From positions 1 through 6,712 of the forward strand of contig NZ_JAQIVI010000246.1 in assembly GCF_028618695.1 (NCBI RefSeq): a stretch of 6,712 bases of DNA. The letters run 5' to 3'. Shown here in pieces: positions 1 to 5,558 of this stretch (position 1 is its first letter; each line of letters starts with the position of its first letter). A program made the position numbers and the translations under genes. Below the pieces are notes generated by a model that was not told where the DNA came from, ran no database searches, and saw only the letters and a list, made by a program, of their open reading frames with translations. The DNA comes from Natrinema soli. Lineage in GTDB: Archaea; Halobacteriota; Halobacteria; Halobacteriales; Natrialbaceae.

Positions 1-525
1 GCCGGCAACTGTCATCATCGGCGGGATACGATAAGACTGAATCCGCTTCGCGAGGGGTGGAATCGCATCCGGATCGATCTCCCCGTCGGACTCGTGGTGG
101 CTGCTACTCGAATCGTCTCCGCCGTCGTTTACGAGCGCATTTCGGATGACGAACAGCCCGACCGCACCCAACAGGACGACGTACGTGACGCCGATGGCAC
201 CGCTGGCGAGTCCCAATTCCTCGAGATAGTACACTATCCGACTCCCCACCTCGATACCGCTCGTCGTCCCGACGATCATCAGTCCGCCGAGCTTGTAGTC
301 GACCTGGCCGAGGTCGCGGTGTTTCAGCGTCGCGATCATGGCCGTCCCGAAGACGAAGGCCATGCCACTCCCGACGGCGACTCTGGCGGGATACCCCATC
401 ACGAGTAACGCCGGTGTGACGAGGAACGAACCGCCCATGCCGAAGAAGCCGAATAGGACGCCGACCATGAAGCCGAAGCTTACGAACAGTGCGAGCGTCA
501 TCAGGGCGATTCCGAATAGCTCCAT
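1..525 (-). CDS. TauE/SafE-family membrane exporter (partial, C-terminus outside window)
   Basis: The minus-strand frame is open from the ATG at 525 to the left window edge, giving the first 175 residues. Seen: about four hydrophobic segments. The first is followed by the Gly-rich stretch GFFGMGGSFLVTPALL (about residues 26-41), a hallmark of the TauE/SafE (TSUP, PF01925) fold. VGSGMAFVFGTAMIATL and a Gly-rich third segment follow. After segment four comes an acidic, Ser/His-containing loop (about residues 128-150), usual for the loop between the two halves of the protein. Family knowledge: these are cytoplasmic-membrane permeases for sulfite, sulfoacetate, thiosulfate or other small anions; substrate cannot be read from sequence. 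The ATG directly follows the stop codon of the upstream 48-residue gene, so the two are co-transcribed and probably translationally coupled. No separate Shine-Dalgarno is visible. Family length is about 250-350 aa, so roughly half is present. Confidence 0.88.
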   Translation of the reverse strand, partial: MELFGIALMTLALFVSFGFMVGVLFGFFGMGGSFLVTPALLVMGYPARVAVGSGMAFVFGTAMIATLKHRDLGQVDYKLGGLMIVGTTSGIEVGSRIVYYLEELGLASGAIGVTYVVLLGAVGLFVIRNALVNDGGDDSSSSHHESDGEIDPDAIPPLAKRIQSYRIPPMMTVAG

Positions 526-672
526 CTATGCGCGTGTGATTTTCTCGACGATCGGCGCTGCGACTCGCTCGAGCGCGCCGTACCCGACGTAGAGGACGAA
601 CGCCTCGAGGAGGACGGCGCCAACGAGGGCGCCTGACTGTACTGCTGACGAATACGCTGCGAGGTCGATCAT
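526..672 (-). CDS. 48-residue membrane peptide preceding the TauE-type exporter (DUF7512-like)
   Basis: Starts MIDLAAYSSAVQSGALVGAV and ends PIVEKITRA. One hydrophobic segment (about residues 13-33, with LVGAVLLEAFVLYVGYGAL) is followed by a short basic tail, giving a single-pass membrane peptide. The frame extends upstream to 804, but ATG 672 is chosen because GGAGGT lies 8 bases before it and the upstream extension is charged and unlike a conserved protein. The stop codon (526-528) is immediately followed by the exporter ATG, so this is the first gene of a two-gene operon. From memory, haloarchaeal TauE/SafE genes in sulfur-related clusters are often preceded by such a short peptide, assigned to a DUF (I believe DUF7512). 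That label is recalled, not verified. Function is unknown; a partner or assembly subunit of the exporter is inference. Confidence 0.75.
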   Translation of the reverse strand: MIDLAAYSSAVQSGALVGAVLLEAFVLYVGYGALERVAAPIVEKITRA

Positions 673-680
673 CGATACCG

Positions 681-686
681 ACCTCC
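681..686 (-). promoter_or_regulatory. Shine-Dalgarno site for the 48-residue peptide
   Basis: The minus strand reads GGAGGT, with 8 bases between it and ATG 672. It decides the start of the small gene and is the clearest ribosome-binding site in the window; most other genes here lack one. Confidence 0.7.
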
Positions 687-743
687 GTCGCCCGATTGTG
701 TGCGGAGCATAGGTTTCTACTCGGTATCGTCTATCCGGAGGAC

Positions 744-752
744 GGATATAAC
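744..752 (-). promoter_or_regulatory. candidate TATA box for the peptide/exporter operon
   Basis: The minus strand reads GTTATATCC in a locally AT-rich patch. An archaeal TATA centred here would place transcription start near 720-723, giving a leader of about 50 nt that contains the Shine-Dalgarno. Position and composition only; not tested. Confidence 0.35.
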
Positions 753-765
753 ACTTTTGGGAATT

Positions 766-784
766 CTGCACAATATTACTGCAG
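766..784. repeat. interrupted palindrome CTGCA-N9-TGCAG
   Basis: CTGCA (766-770) and TGCAG (780-784) flank CAATATTAC, whose AATATT core sits within half a base of the dyad centre. It lies about 100 bp upstream of the peptide gene and just upstream of its candidate TATA box. It could be a regulator site or a TATA-like element read in either direction. The arms are short, so chance is possible. Confidence 0.3.
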
Positions 785-978
785 TCTATCTCACGGCTAT
801 CCAACGAGAATATTCCAGTAAGTTATACGGAGCCGAGGAACGAACCGACGGAGACTCCTTCCGCTGGCGCGCGGTCGGAACGCGGTGTCAGCGGATTCGT
901 GGCGAGACGGAGTCGGCGTCGCAATACCTACGGATCGGTTACGACTGATAATTCGGGGTAGGTATTGGTTTGCACAAA

Positions 979-986
979 CAATATTA
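979..986 (+). promoter_or_regulatory. candidate TATA box of the universal stress protein gene
   Basis: CAATATTA stands out in GC-rich surroundings, with its centre about 27 bases before the ATG at 1010. That is the spacing expected of an archaeal TATA box for a transcript starting at or next to the start codon. No Shine-Dalgarno precedes either candidate ATG, which agrees with a leaderless mRNA. Confidence 0.45.
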
Positions 987-1009
987 TGCGTCCGAAGCCT
1001 ACGACCGGT

Positions 1010-1855
1010 ATGATAGCGATCTGTGCGACCGATCTCTCGGCCGCCAGCGAGGCGACGATCGAGAGCGAGACCTGTCTCGAGTGTCTCGGCCGAATCGGCG
1101 TCGAGGAGATCCACCTCGTGACCGTGATCCCGTCGAACGTCCACGCGGGGATGCCCGGTATCGACTTCGCAGCGCGACGCGAGCGAGCGCTCGATCGCTA
1201 TCGCAGCGTCATCGAAGACGCGGGCTTCGACGTCGAAGCACACGTCGTTCGCGGGACGCCCCATCGACGCATCAACGGGATCGCAGAGGCGGTCGGCGCT
1301 AGCCTTACAGTCATCGGCTCGCGCGGAAAGAGTCCGCTTGAGAACCGCGTTATCGGATCGACTGCACGCAATCTCGCGCGGACGACGATCGTCCCACTGC
1401 TGGTCAACCGGATCGAACGCGGGGCGGACGAGCCAGCCGTCGTCCGCGAACATCTGTTTCGGCGGATACTGTTTGCGACGGACTTCTCGGAGAACGCCGA
1501 GCGGGCGTTCGAGGCGTTCTCGTACCTCCGTCACGCGACGCAGGAGGCGACGCTAGTCCACGTTGAAACGCCGAAGGATCCGGCGCTTCCAGAGGGCGCC
1601 GACCCCGAAGCGCGACTGGTGAAGTTGGCGACCAAACTCGAGGACTGGGAGATCGAGACGCGAACGGCGGTCCGTCAAGGTGATCCGGCGGACGAGATTC
1701 TCGCTGCGGAAGTCGAGTACGAACCGACGACGATTCTCGTCGGCTCGCGCGGTCACAGCAGGCTCCGCAGACTCTTGCTCGGGAGCGTCTCCGAAGATAT
1801 CGTCGCACGGGCGGACGGCAACGTTATGCTCGTTCCGCCGGATCGAACGGCGTAA
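1010..1855 (+). CDS. tandem-domain universal stress protein (UspA family)
   Basis: A 281-residue cytosolic protein made of two Usp domains (PF00582), residues about 1-135 and 150-279. Each carries the ATP-binding pattern G-x2-G-x9-G-S: GSRG...GS at residues 103-117 and again at 245-259. Each begins with the expected strand ending in an Asp (ICATD at 4-8, ILFATD at 153-158). Both sites look intact, so this belongs to the ATP-binding rather than the non-binding subgroup. Start: the ATG at 1010 gives a Usp-like first strand at once and is about 27 bases after a TATA-like element; an in-frame ATG at 986 would add eight non-family residues (MRPKPTTG). Usp proteins are linked to survival under starvation, oxidative or energy stress, and in haloarchaea often sit beside transporters and respiratory genes. 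It converges on the HTH_10 regulator with a 38-bp gap. Confidence 0.92.
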   Translation: MIAICATDLSAASEATIESETCLECLGRIGVEEIHLVTVIPSNVHAGMPGIDFAARRERALDRYRSVIEDAGFDVEAHVVRGTPHRRINGIAEAVGASLTVIGSRGKSPLENRVIGSTARNLARTTIVPLLVNRIERGADEPAVVREHLFRRILFATDFSENAERAFEAFSYLRHATQEATLVHVETPKDPALPEGADPEARLVKLATKLEDWEIETRTAVRQGDPADEILAAEVEYEPTTILVGSRGHSRLRRLLLGSVSEDIVARADGNVMLVPPDRTA

Positions 1856-1885
1856 CGAGGGCGAACCGTCGGCTCACTCGAGCGG

Positions 1886-1895
1886 GAACCGGTTC
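1886..1895. repeat. short palindrome between convergent genes
   Basis: GAACCGGTTC is a perfect 10-bp palindrome, followed by a second ACCGGT copy (1896-1901), in the gap between the stress protein stop and the regulator stop. It overlaps the regulator's stop codon. It could fold weakly in both transcripts, but there is no T-run, so a terminator is only a possibility. Confidence 0.2.
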
Positions 1896-2550
1896 ACCGG
1901 TCGTGAGAGATGGAGTCGACGCGTTCGTCGGCAAACCAGTGTGCGATCGCGCTCTCCGCGCGATGCAGGACATCGCTACAGGTCGACTTGGTCACGCCGA
2001 GCGCCGACGCGACGTCCGTCAGCGTCGCCTCGCGGGGAACGTCGTAGTACCCCGCCTCGAGAGCGGTGCGGAAGACCTCGAGCTGTCGTTCTGTCAACAA
2101 GTTCTCTGCGTCGCTCGCGGCGACGGCATGTACGTACTCGAGCTGGTATTCGATGCCACGCTCATCGAACGCGTCGCCGAGTATCGATAACCGGTCCGCA
2201 CTCGTCGTCAGTTCCCAAGTCACCACGCCGTCTTCGACCGCAAACGGCGTCTCCATTGGAACGCCGGCCTGCTGCATGGGAACGAGCAGTGACGGATTCG
2301 ATGTCTCGACCTGCAGGAGTGTGGTCTCGTCGTGCTTCCAGAGCAACTCGAGATCCCGGATATCGCTCCGCTCGTCGATCGCGGCGAGTATCGGGACCGG
2401 ATTCGACGCCGCCAGTTCGATGACACCGATCGCGACGTCCGATCCCGGCAGCACTGAACTGACTCGAAACGTAGTGTCGGGATAGGCCGTCGAAATCTCG
2501 TGGATCCAGAGGGATTCGGGGAGTTGGACGGTGAGTTTCGCCCGTGGCAT
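1894..2550 (-). CDS. Bat-type HTH_10 transcriptional regulator
   Basis: A 218-residue cytosolic protein. The C-terminal part (about residues 150-206) begins LLTERQLEVFRTALEAGYYD, the signature of the HTH_10 domain (PF04967) of the haloarchaeal bacterioopsin-activator (Bat) family. The helix-turn-helix covers roughly 177-200, with LGVTKST at the turn and recognition helix. The N-terminal 145 residues look like the mixed alpha/beta input domain usual in short members; there is no PAS, GAF or Cys-cluster (one Cys only, C191, in the recognition helix). ATG 2550 is chosen because MPRAKLTVQL is a natural strand start; the 32-residue upstream extension would cross the intergenic palindrome. The gene is divergent from the 12-TM membrane protein, so that gene is the likely target and autoregulation is plausible. 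The ligand or stimulus is unknown. Relatives (Bat, DmsR, NarO) act in low-oxygen responses; a similar role here is inference. Confidence 0.88.
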   Translation of the reverse strand: MPRAKLTVQLPESLWIHEISTAYPDTTFRVSSVLPGSDVAIGVIELAASNPVPILAAIDERSDIRDLELLWKHDETTLLQVETSNPSLLVPMQQAGVPMETPFAVEDGVVTWELTTSADRLSILGDAFDERGIEYQLEYVHAVAASDAENLLTERQLEVFRTALEAGYYDVPREATLTDVASALGVTKSTCSDVLHRAESAIAHWFADERVDSISHDR

Positions 2551-2587
2551 CAGTATTGATGATTGGCAGTCGAACACCGTAGCATAC

Positions 2588-2607
2588 GCTTCGAACATGT
2601 TCGAAGC
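2588..2607. promoter_or_regulatory. perfect 20-bp palindrome, candidate operator
   Basis: Half-sites GCTTCGAACA / TGTTCGAAGC match perfectly with no spacer. It sits in the 110-bp gap between the divergent HTH_10 regulator and the membrane-protein gene, 37 bp from the regulator ATG and 53 bp from the membrane-protein ATG. A TATA-like element of the latter begins 6 bp after it, so a protein bound here would lie just upstream of the promoter, an activator position. Symmetry fits a homodimeric binder. Binding by the adjacent regulator is inference. Confidence 0.6.
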
Positions 2608-2613
2608 ACCCTG

Positions 2614-2620
2614 CAATATT
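2614..2620 (+). promoter_or_regulatory. candidate TATA element of the membrane-protein gene
   Basis: CAATATT, the same heptamer seen upstream of the stress protein. It would start transcription near 2643, leaving about 18 nt of leader before ATG 2661. The absence of a Shine-Dalgarno leaves open a start closer to the ATG, with a poorer element around 2631-2638. Confidence 0.35.
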
Positions 2621-2660
2621 CGCGACAACGGATACACAGCGGCCAATCAAACGAACGTGT

Positions 2661-4016
2661 ATGGCTAATACGGATCCGTGCGACCCACGTCCAAGCGACT
2701 CCGAATACCGATCCACCCGGCGGACGGCTGATGGACCGACGCTCACTCTGACGCCGTTTCACGTTGCTGGCATCGCATTCCTGTTTGTCGGTTTCGCGCT
2801 CGCTCTCTATCAGGGCCTTCAAGCGTTCGAACTCGTTCCGCAGGTATCGTGGATCACGTGGACGCACATCCACTTCGTTACGATCGGCGCGTTCACGCAG
2901 TTGCTCTTCGGCACGCTGCCACAGCTGACGGCGCGGAAACTCGAGCAACCGGGACCGTCAGCAACGGCTATCAAAGCCGTTTTTCTCGGATTGAACGGCG
3001 CCGTACTACTCACCTGGTACGGTCGTGCCTTTGGCGAGCCGCTGTGGTTCGACATCGGTCTTGGGACGATCTGGCTGCTCACGGGCTGGCTGTTCGCCGT
3101 CGTTCTCCTGATGGTACGCAGAAGCGACAGCGGGCGAGCGCGCGACCTGACCATTGGCTTTTACCTCCTCTCACCGTTCGTCTACCTGATCGGGCTCACG
3201 TTCGCGTTCGGACTGTACAGCCATGGCTGGGACGTCCCCGGCGGCTGGTACGGACTCCGGGAGGCACACGTTCACGCCAACGCGTGGGGGTTTCTGGGCC
3301 TCGCGGCGATCGGCACGCTGTACGATCTCTTTCTGCGACTCGTGGACGCGGAGCTATACAGCGACCGCCTGAAACGATACTCGTTCCCGCTGTTTGCACT
3401 CGGTATCGTCCCGCTCGTCGTCGGACCGGTGCTCGGCATGGGGAAGACGGTGACCGCGATCGGACTAGTACTGTACGCCGCCGGCTACGTTCTCTATATT
3501 TACACGCTCGCTCAAACCTACCGGGCCGGCACGCCGAGCGGGACAGCGCTCTCGGTGCTCGTCGCCCAGCTGTGGATCCTCGGCCCGGCGAGCTTCGCCC
3601 CGTTCATCCTGTTCGGTATGCCACTCGGTATCCCCGACCCGTGGATCGAGACCGGCGCATTGCACTTCCTTTTCATCGGCTGGGCACTTCCAATCGCGCT
3701 CGCAGGCTCGCTGCTCGTCGCCTGCACTCTCGAGTGGCCCCACGGAACCGCTCGAGGTGACGGCGGCGACAGCCGCGTCGACGGACTCGTCCCCGCGAAG
3801 CGTCTCCCGTCGGCCGTCGGACCGAAGTCCGTCCTTGCCTGGAACCTCGCGGTCCTCGCCGTCGGGATCGGTTTCTTCTATCAGGACCAGTCGTGGTCGG
3901 CGCTACTGCACGGCTCGGGATTCACTGTCCTCCTCTCACTCTGGGGGTACTATCTGCTGAAGATCGTCGAACAGCGGTGGTCAGTCCGCACGCAGACGTC
4001 GTCAACTCGAGTGTGA
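2661..4016 (+). CDS. 12-TM heme-copper-oxidase subunit I-like membrane protein
   Basis: A 451-residue integral membrane protein. After a hydrophilic N-terminus (1-30) there are about twelve hydrophobic helices, the number typical of heme-copper oxidase subunit I (PF00115; NorB/CcoN branch). Helix 2 contains WTHIHFVTIGAF (H69, H71). Helix 6 starts AHVHANAWGFLGL (H203, H205), a motif reminiscent of CcoN/NorB-like proteins. Helix 10 has ALHFLFIGWALP (H335), and helix 12 has H417. Known active enzymes need a low-spin heme pair (helices 2 and 10), a high-spin heme ligand (helix 10) and three copper-site His (helices 6 and 7). Here helix 7 has no His and helix 10 only one, so the copper site looks incomplete. 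It may be a heme-binding or NO/O2-sensing relative rather than an oxidase or NO reductase. No partner subunit follows. It is divergent from the regulator and probably controlled by it. Family call moderate; function inferred. Confidence 0.65.
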   Translation: MANTDPCDPRPSDSEYRSTRRTADGPTLTLTPFHVAGIAFLFVGFALALYQGLQAFELVPQVSWITWTHIHFVTIGAFTQLLFGTLPQLTARKLEQPGPSATAIKAVFLGLNGAVLLTWYGRAFGEPLWFDIGLGTIWLLTGWLFAVVLLMVRRSDSGRARDLTIGFYLLSPFVYLIGLTFAFGLYSHGWDVPGGWYGLREAHVHANAWGFLGLAAIGTLYDLFLRLVDAELYSDRLKRYSFPLFALGIVPLVVGPVLGMGKTVTAIGLVLYAAGYVLYIYTLAQTYRAGTPSGTALSVLVAQLWILGPASFAPFILFGMPLGIPDPWIETGALHFLFIGWALPIALAGSLLVACTLEWPHGTARGDGGDSRVDGLVPAKRLPSAVGPKSVLAWNLAVLAVGIGFFYQDQSWSALLHGSGFTVLLSLWGYYLLKIVEQRWSVRTQTSSTRV

Positions 4017-4098
4017 TTTCCGGACTCGACGAGAAAAGCGTTGTATACACCGTCGTCGGGATATCGCGTTCAAAGCCGCTCACAGTCAGCGACCTGCG

Positions 4099-4320
4099 TT
4101 ATTCTGAGTTCTCGCCGAGTGACTGTGTTTCATCAACATCGCTCGGCTGTAGTTGGCGAACGAGATTCAGGTGCATGAGATGTAGATGCATCCCGATACC
4201 GTACAATATTAGTCCCAATCCGACGAAAATGAGCGGAAGGAGTATCGATTCAATTTCCTGAGAGAAACTCTCAAAATTCGCCGGCAGAACGCCTATGATC
4301 GCCAAGAGAAATGCACTCAC
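4099..4320 (-). CDS. possible small His-rich membrane protein (hypothetical)
   Basis: A 73-residue frame starting with GTG at 4320, the only usable start before an in-frame stop at 4342-4344. It begins MSAFLLAIIGVLP. A strong hydrophobic helix runs about residues 26-43 (ILLPLIFVGLGLILYGIG), immediately followed by the His-rich MHLHLMHLNLV and a polar acidic tail (SDVDETQSLGENSE). The pattern of a membrane anchor plus a juxtamembrane His cluster is coherent and unlike the Arg/Ser-rich antisense frames elsewhere, which favours a real product. Against it: no Shine-Dalgarno, a GTG start, lower GC than neighbours and no recognised family. It is convergent with the HCO-like gene, with an 82-bp gap. 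It could also be the C-terminal remnant of a larger membrane protein. Binding heme or metal through the His cluster is speculation. Confidence 0.4.
   Translation of the reverse strand: MSAFLLAIIGVLPANFESFSQEIESILLPLIFVGLGLILYGIGMHLHLMHLNLVRQLQPSDVDETQSLGENSE
4252..4278. repeat. small AT-flanked hairpin
   Basis: TGAGAG (4259-4264), loop AAA, CTCTCA (4268-4273), extended by AATTT/AAATT arms with a two-base CC bulge on the left. It lies inside the doubtful 73-codon minus frame. It could be a weak terminator for rightward transcription or just chance; there is no T-run. Confidence 0.25.
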
Positions 4321-4537
4321 GATAGGTACTGCACTACCCGATCAAACGGGCGGTGCCAACGCCGTGGTATGGTTCATTACTGGACTCATGGACGATCTGT
4401 TCCCGGCCTGCTCAGCCCGAACGATGTGAGAGTCGGCCGGCGATCCGCCACGAGACCAGTGCGAGTCCAAACCGGCCATATGATATTGTAGTTAGTTCAC
4501 AAAACCATTATTGCTGTGGAAACCGTACCGTCGATCG

Positions 4538-4908
4538 ATGAGCGACTCCGCAAACAACGAACGCCAACGGATCCGTGAACAGAAGAAGCGAAAGCTGCAG
4601 GAACGTCTCGAGAACGGCGGGGGCCTCAATGCGGCCGACAGGGAGAGCACGACGTTGTCCTCGTGGACTGTTACGCCGACTGGTGTGGCCCCTGTCAGAT
4701 GATGGAGCCGACGATCGAGGCCCTCGCCGCGGAGACCGACGCCGCCGTCGCGAAGGTCGACGTCGACGCTTACCAGCAGATCGCCCAGCAACTGGGCGCT
4801 CGCGGCGTCCCGACGCTCGTCCTCTACGCCGACGGCCAGCCGGTCGAGCGGATGGTCGGCGTCCAGGACCGCGGAACGCTGGAGGGGCTAATCGAGCAAC
4901 ACGCGTAG
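4538..4908 (+). pseudogene. trxA: thioredoxin gene with internal deletion and frameshift
   Basis: Two pieces of one haloarchaeal-type thioredoxin lie in different frames. The first (ATG 4538 to about 4645) gives MSDSANNERQRIREQKKRKL, then QERLENGGGLNAADRE, the charged N-terminal extension usual in haloarchaeal thioredoxins; it then runs on to a TGA at 4700-4702. The second (about 4648-4908, -1 frame relative to the first) gives HDVVLVDCYADWCGPC with the redox CGPC at 4684-4695, the cis-Pro loop RGVPTLVLYADG (Pro codon 4810-4812), and a normal C-terminus ending LIEQHA. Missing are the linker and the first strand and helix of the fold, roughly 20-25 residues, so a single-base sequencing error would not explain it. 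A deletion that broke the frame is the simplest reading. Internal initiation at GTG 4663 could make an 81-residue truncated product with the active site, but no ribosome-binding site precedes it. The remaining sequence is well preserved, so the damage looks recent. Confidence 0.72.
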
Positions 4909-4970
4909 TGACGCACCTGCCGAGGCCACGGCAGTCGATAGTGATTATCTGAACAGCGTCCTGGTCCGAC

Positions 4971-4979
4971 CTAAATACG
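4971..4979 (+). promoter_or_regulatory. candidate TATA element of the DUF1684 gene
   Basis: CTAAATACG is the only AT-rich block between the thioredoxin end and ATG 5019. It would place the transcript start near 5001, about 18 nt before the ATG. No good Shine-Dalgarno follows. Confidence 0.35.
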
Positions 4980-5018
4980 GGGACCAGCGACACGACCACG
5001 ACACACCGACCTTCAGTC

Positions 5019-5558
5019 ATGACCACCGATTGGCGGCAAGCGATCGAGACGCAACGGGAAGAGAAAGACCGGTACTTCGGCGGCGACCCGCACTCGCCGA
5101 TTCCGTCGGACAAGCGCGAGTCGTTCGACGGCCTCGAGTATTACCCGATCGACGAGGCATACCGGTTCGAACTGCCGCTGCACGAGTACAACAACCCTGA
5201 ACCGGTCACCGTTGGGACGAGCACCGACGGCGAGCGGAAGTACCTTCGGTGGGGCGAGTTCCGATTCACCGTCGACGGCGAAGACATCACATTGCAGGCC
5301 TACAAGGCGGATCCAGACGACGATCGGCTCTGGGTCCCGTTCCGAGACGCGACCAGCGGCGACGAGACCTATGGCGCCGGTCGGTACCTCGACCTCGAAG
5401 GCGACGCCCACCGGGCGGGCGACGGAAACTGGATCCTCGACTTTAACGAGGCGTACAACCCGACGTGCGCGTACTCGGATCGGTACGAGTGTCCGCTCCC
5501 GCCGACGGAAAACTGGCTCGAGATCCCGATCGAGGCCGGCGAACAGGCGTACCACTAA
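5019..5558 (+). CDS. DUF1684 domain-containing protein
   Basis: A 179-residue acidic cytosolic protein with no signal peptide or membrane segment. It opens with WRQAIETQREEKDRYF and then GGDPHSPIP, the usual DUF1684 (PF07920) start, where a polar helix precedes a beta-rich domain. The centre has the GRYLDLE strand (about 121-127). The C-terminal block NWILDFNEAYNPTCAYSD (137-154), with YECPLPPTENWLEIPIEAGE after it (156-175), is the most conserved part of the family, with the Asn-Pro and paired Cys (C150, C158). Length matches haloarchaeal members, so it appears intact, and ATG 5019 is the natural start. Biochemical function of the family is not established. It stands alone: 110 bp after the broken thioredoxin, with its own TATA-like element, and 142 bp before the MetE-like gene with an inverted repeat between. 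Confidence 0.88.
   Translation: MTTDWRQAIETQREEKDRYFGGDPHSPIPSDKRESFDGLEYYPIDEAYRFELPLHEYNNPEPVTVGTSTDGERKYLRWGEFRFTVDGEDITLQAYKADPDDDRLWVPFRDATSGDETYGAGRYLDLEGDAHRAGDGNWILDFNEAYNPTCAYSDRYECPLPPTENWLEIPIEAGEQAYH

Larger units (their letters stand above)
673..1009. other. divergent intergenic region without a convincing gene
   Basis: This 337-bp stretch separates the minus-strand peptide/exporter operon from the plus-strand stress protein. Open frames cross it on both strands, but their products are Arg/Ser-rich or have no recognisable domain, and they run antisense into the stress protein gene. Near the left end are a Shine-Dalgarno and TATA-like element for the minus operon. At 766-784 is a CTGCA/TGCAG inverted repeat around AATATT, and at the right end the TATA-like element of the stress protein. 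The section from about 830 to 950 shows nothing I can name. Confidence 0.5.
4017..4537. other. lower-GC, possibly degenerate spacer with one doubtful small gene
   Basis: About 520 bp between the HCO-like gene and the broken thioredoxin. Base composition is visibly less GC-rich than the flanking genes and codon use in its frames is less biased. It contains the doubtful minus-strand 73-codon frame and a small hairpin at 4252-4278. A plus-strand 44-codon frame at 4295-4429 (start MIAKRNALTIG, end CSARTM) matches nothing I recognise and overlaps the former. AT-rich stretches at about 4478-4515 could serve the thioredoxin promoter. It may be the remains of former genes; no repeats or transposon ends mark its borders. 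Confidence 0.4.

Noticed and set aside
797..1534. 245-codon open frame on the minus strand
   Set aside because: It runs antisense to the well-supported universal stress protein and its product is Arg/Asp-rich with no domain. Long antisense frames are common in GC-rich haloarchaeal DNA.
1680..2423. 247-codon open frame on the plus strand
   Set aside because: Its product is Arg/Ser/Pro-rich low-complexity sequence and it overlaps both the stress protein end and the HTH_10 regulator, which have clear family motifs.
2849..3760. 303-codon open frame on the plus strand
   Set aside because: It is an Arg-rich alternative frame lying entirely within the 12-TM membrane-protein gene, whose helices and His motifs are coherent.
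4295..4429. 44-codon plus-strand frame (MIAKRNALTIG...CSARTM)
   Set aside because: The second half looks mildly protein-like, but it has no ribosome-binding site or recognised family and overlaps the opposite small frame. I could not support it as a gene.
4616..4626. Programmed -1 frameshift in the thioredoxin at the GGCGGGGGC stretch
   Set aside because: A shift there would give GPQCGRQGEHDV, unlike thioredoxin linkers, and would still leave the first strand and helix missing. A deletion explains both facts better.
4508..5113. 201-codon open frame on the minus strand
   Set aside because: It is antisense to the thioredoxin remnant and the start of the DUF1684 gene, with an Arg/Ser-rich product and no recognisable domain.
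5013..5555. 180-codon open frame on the minus strand
   Set aside because: It mirrors the DUF1684 gene exactly and is Val/Arg-rich, the usual shadow of an acidic haloarchaeal gene.
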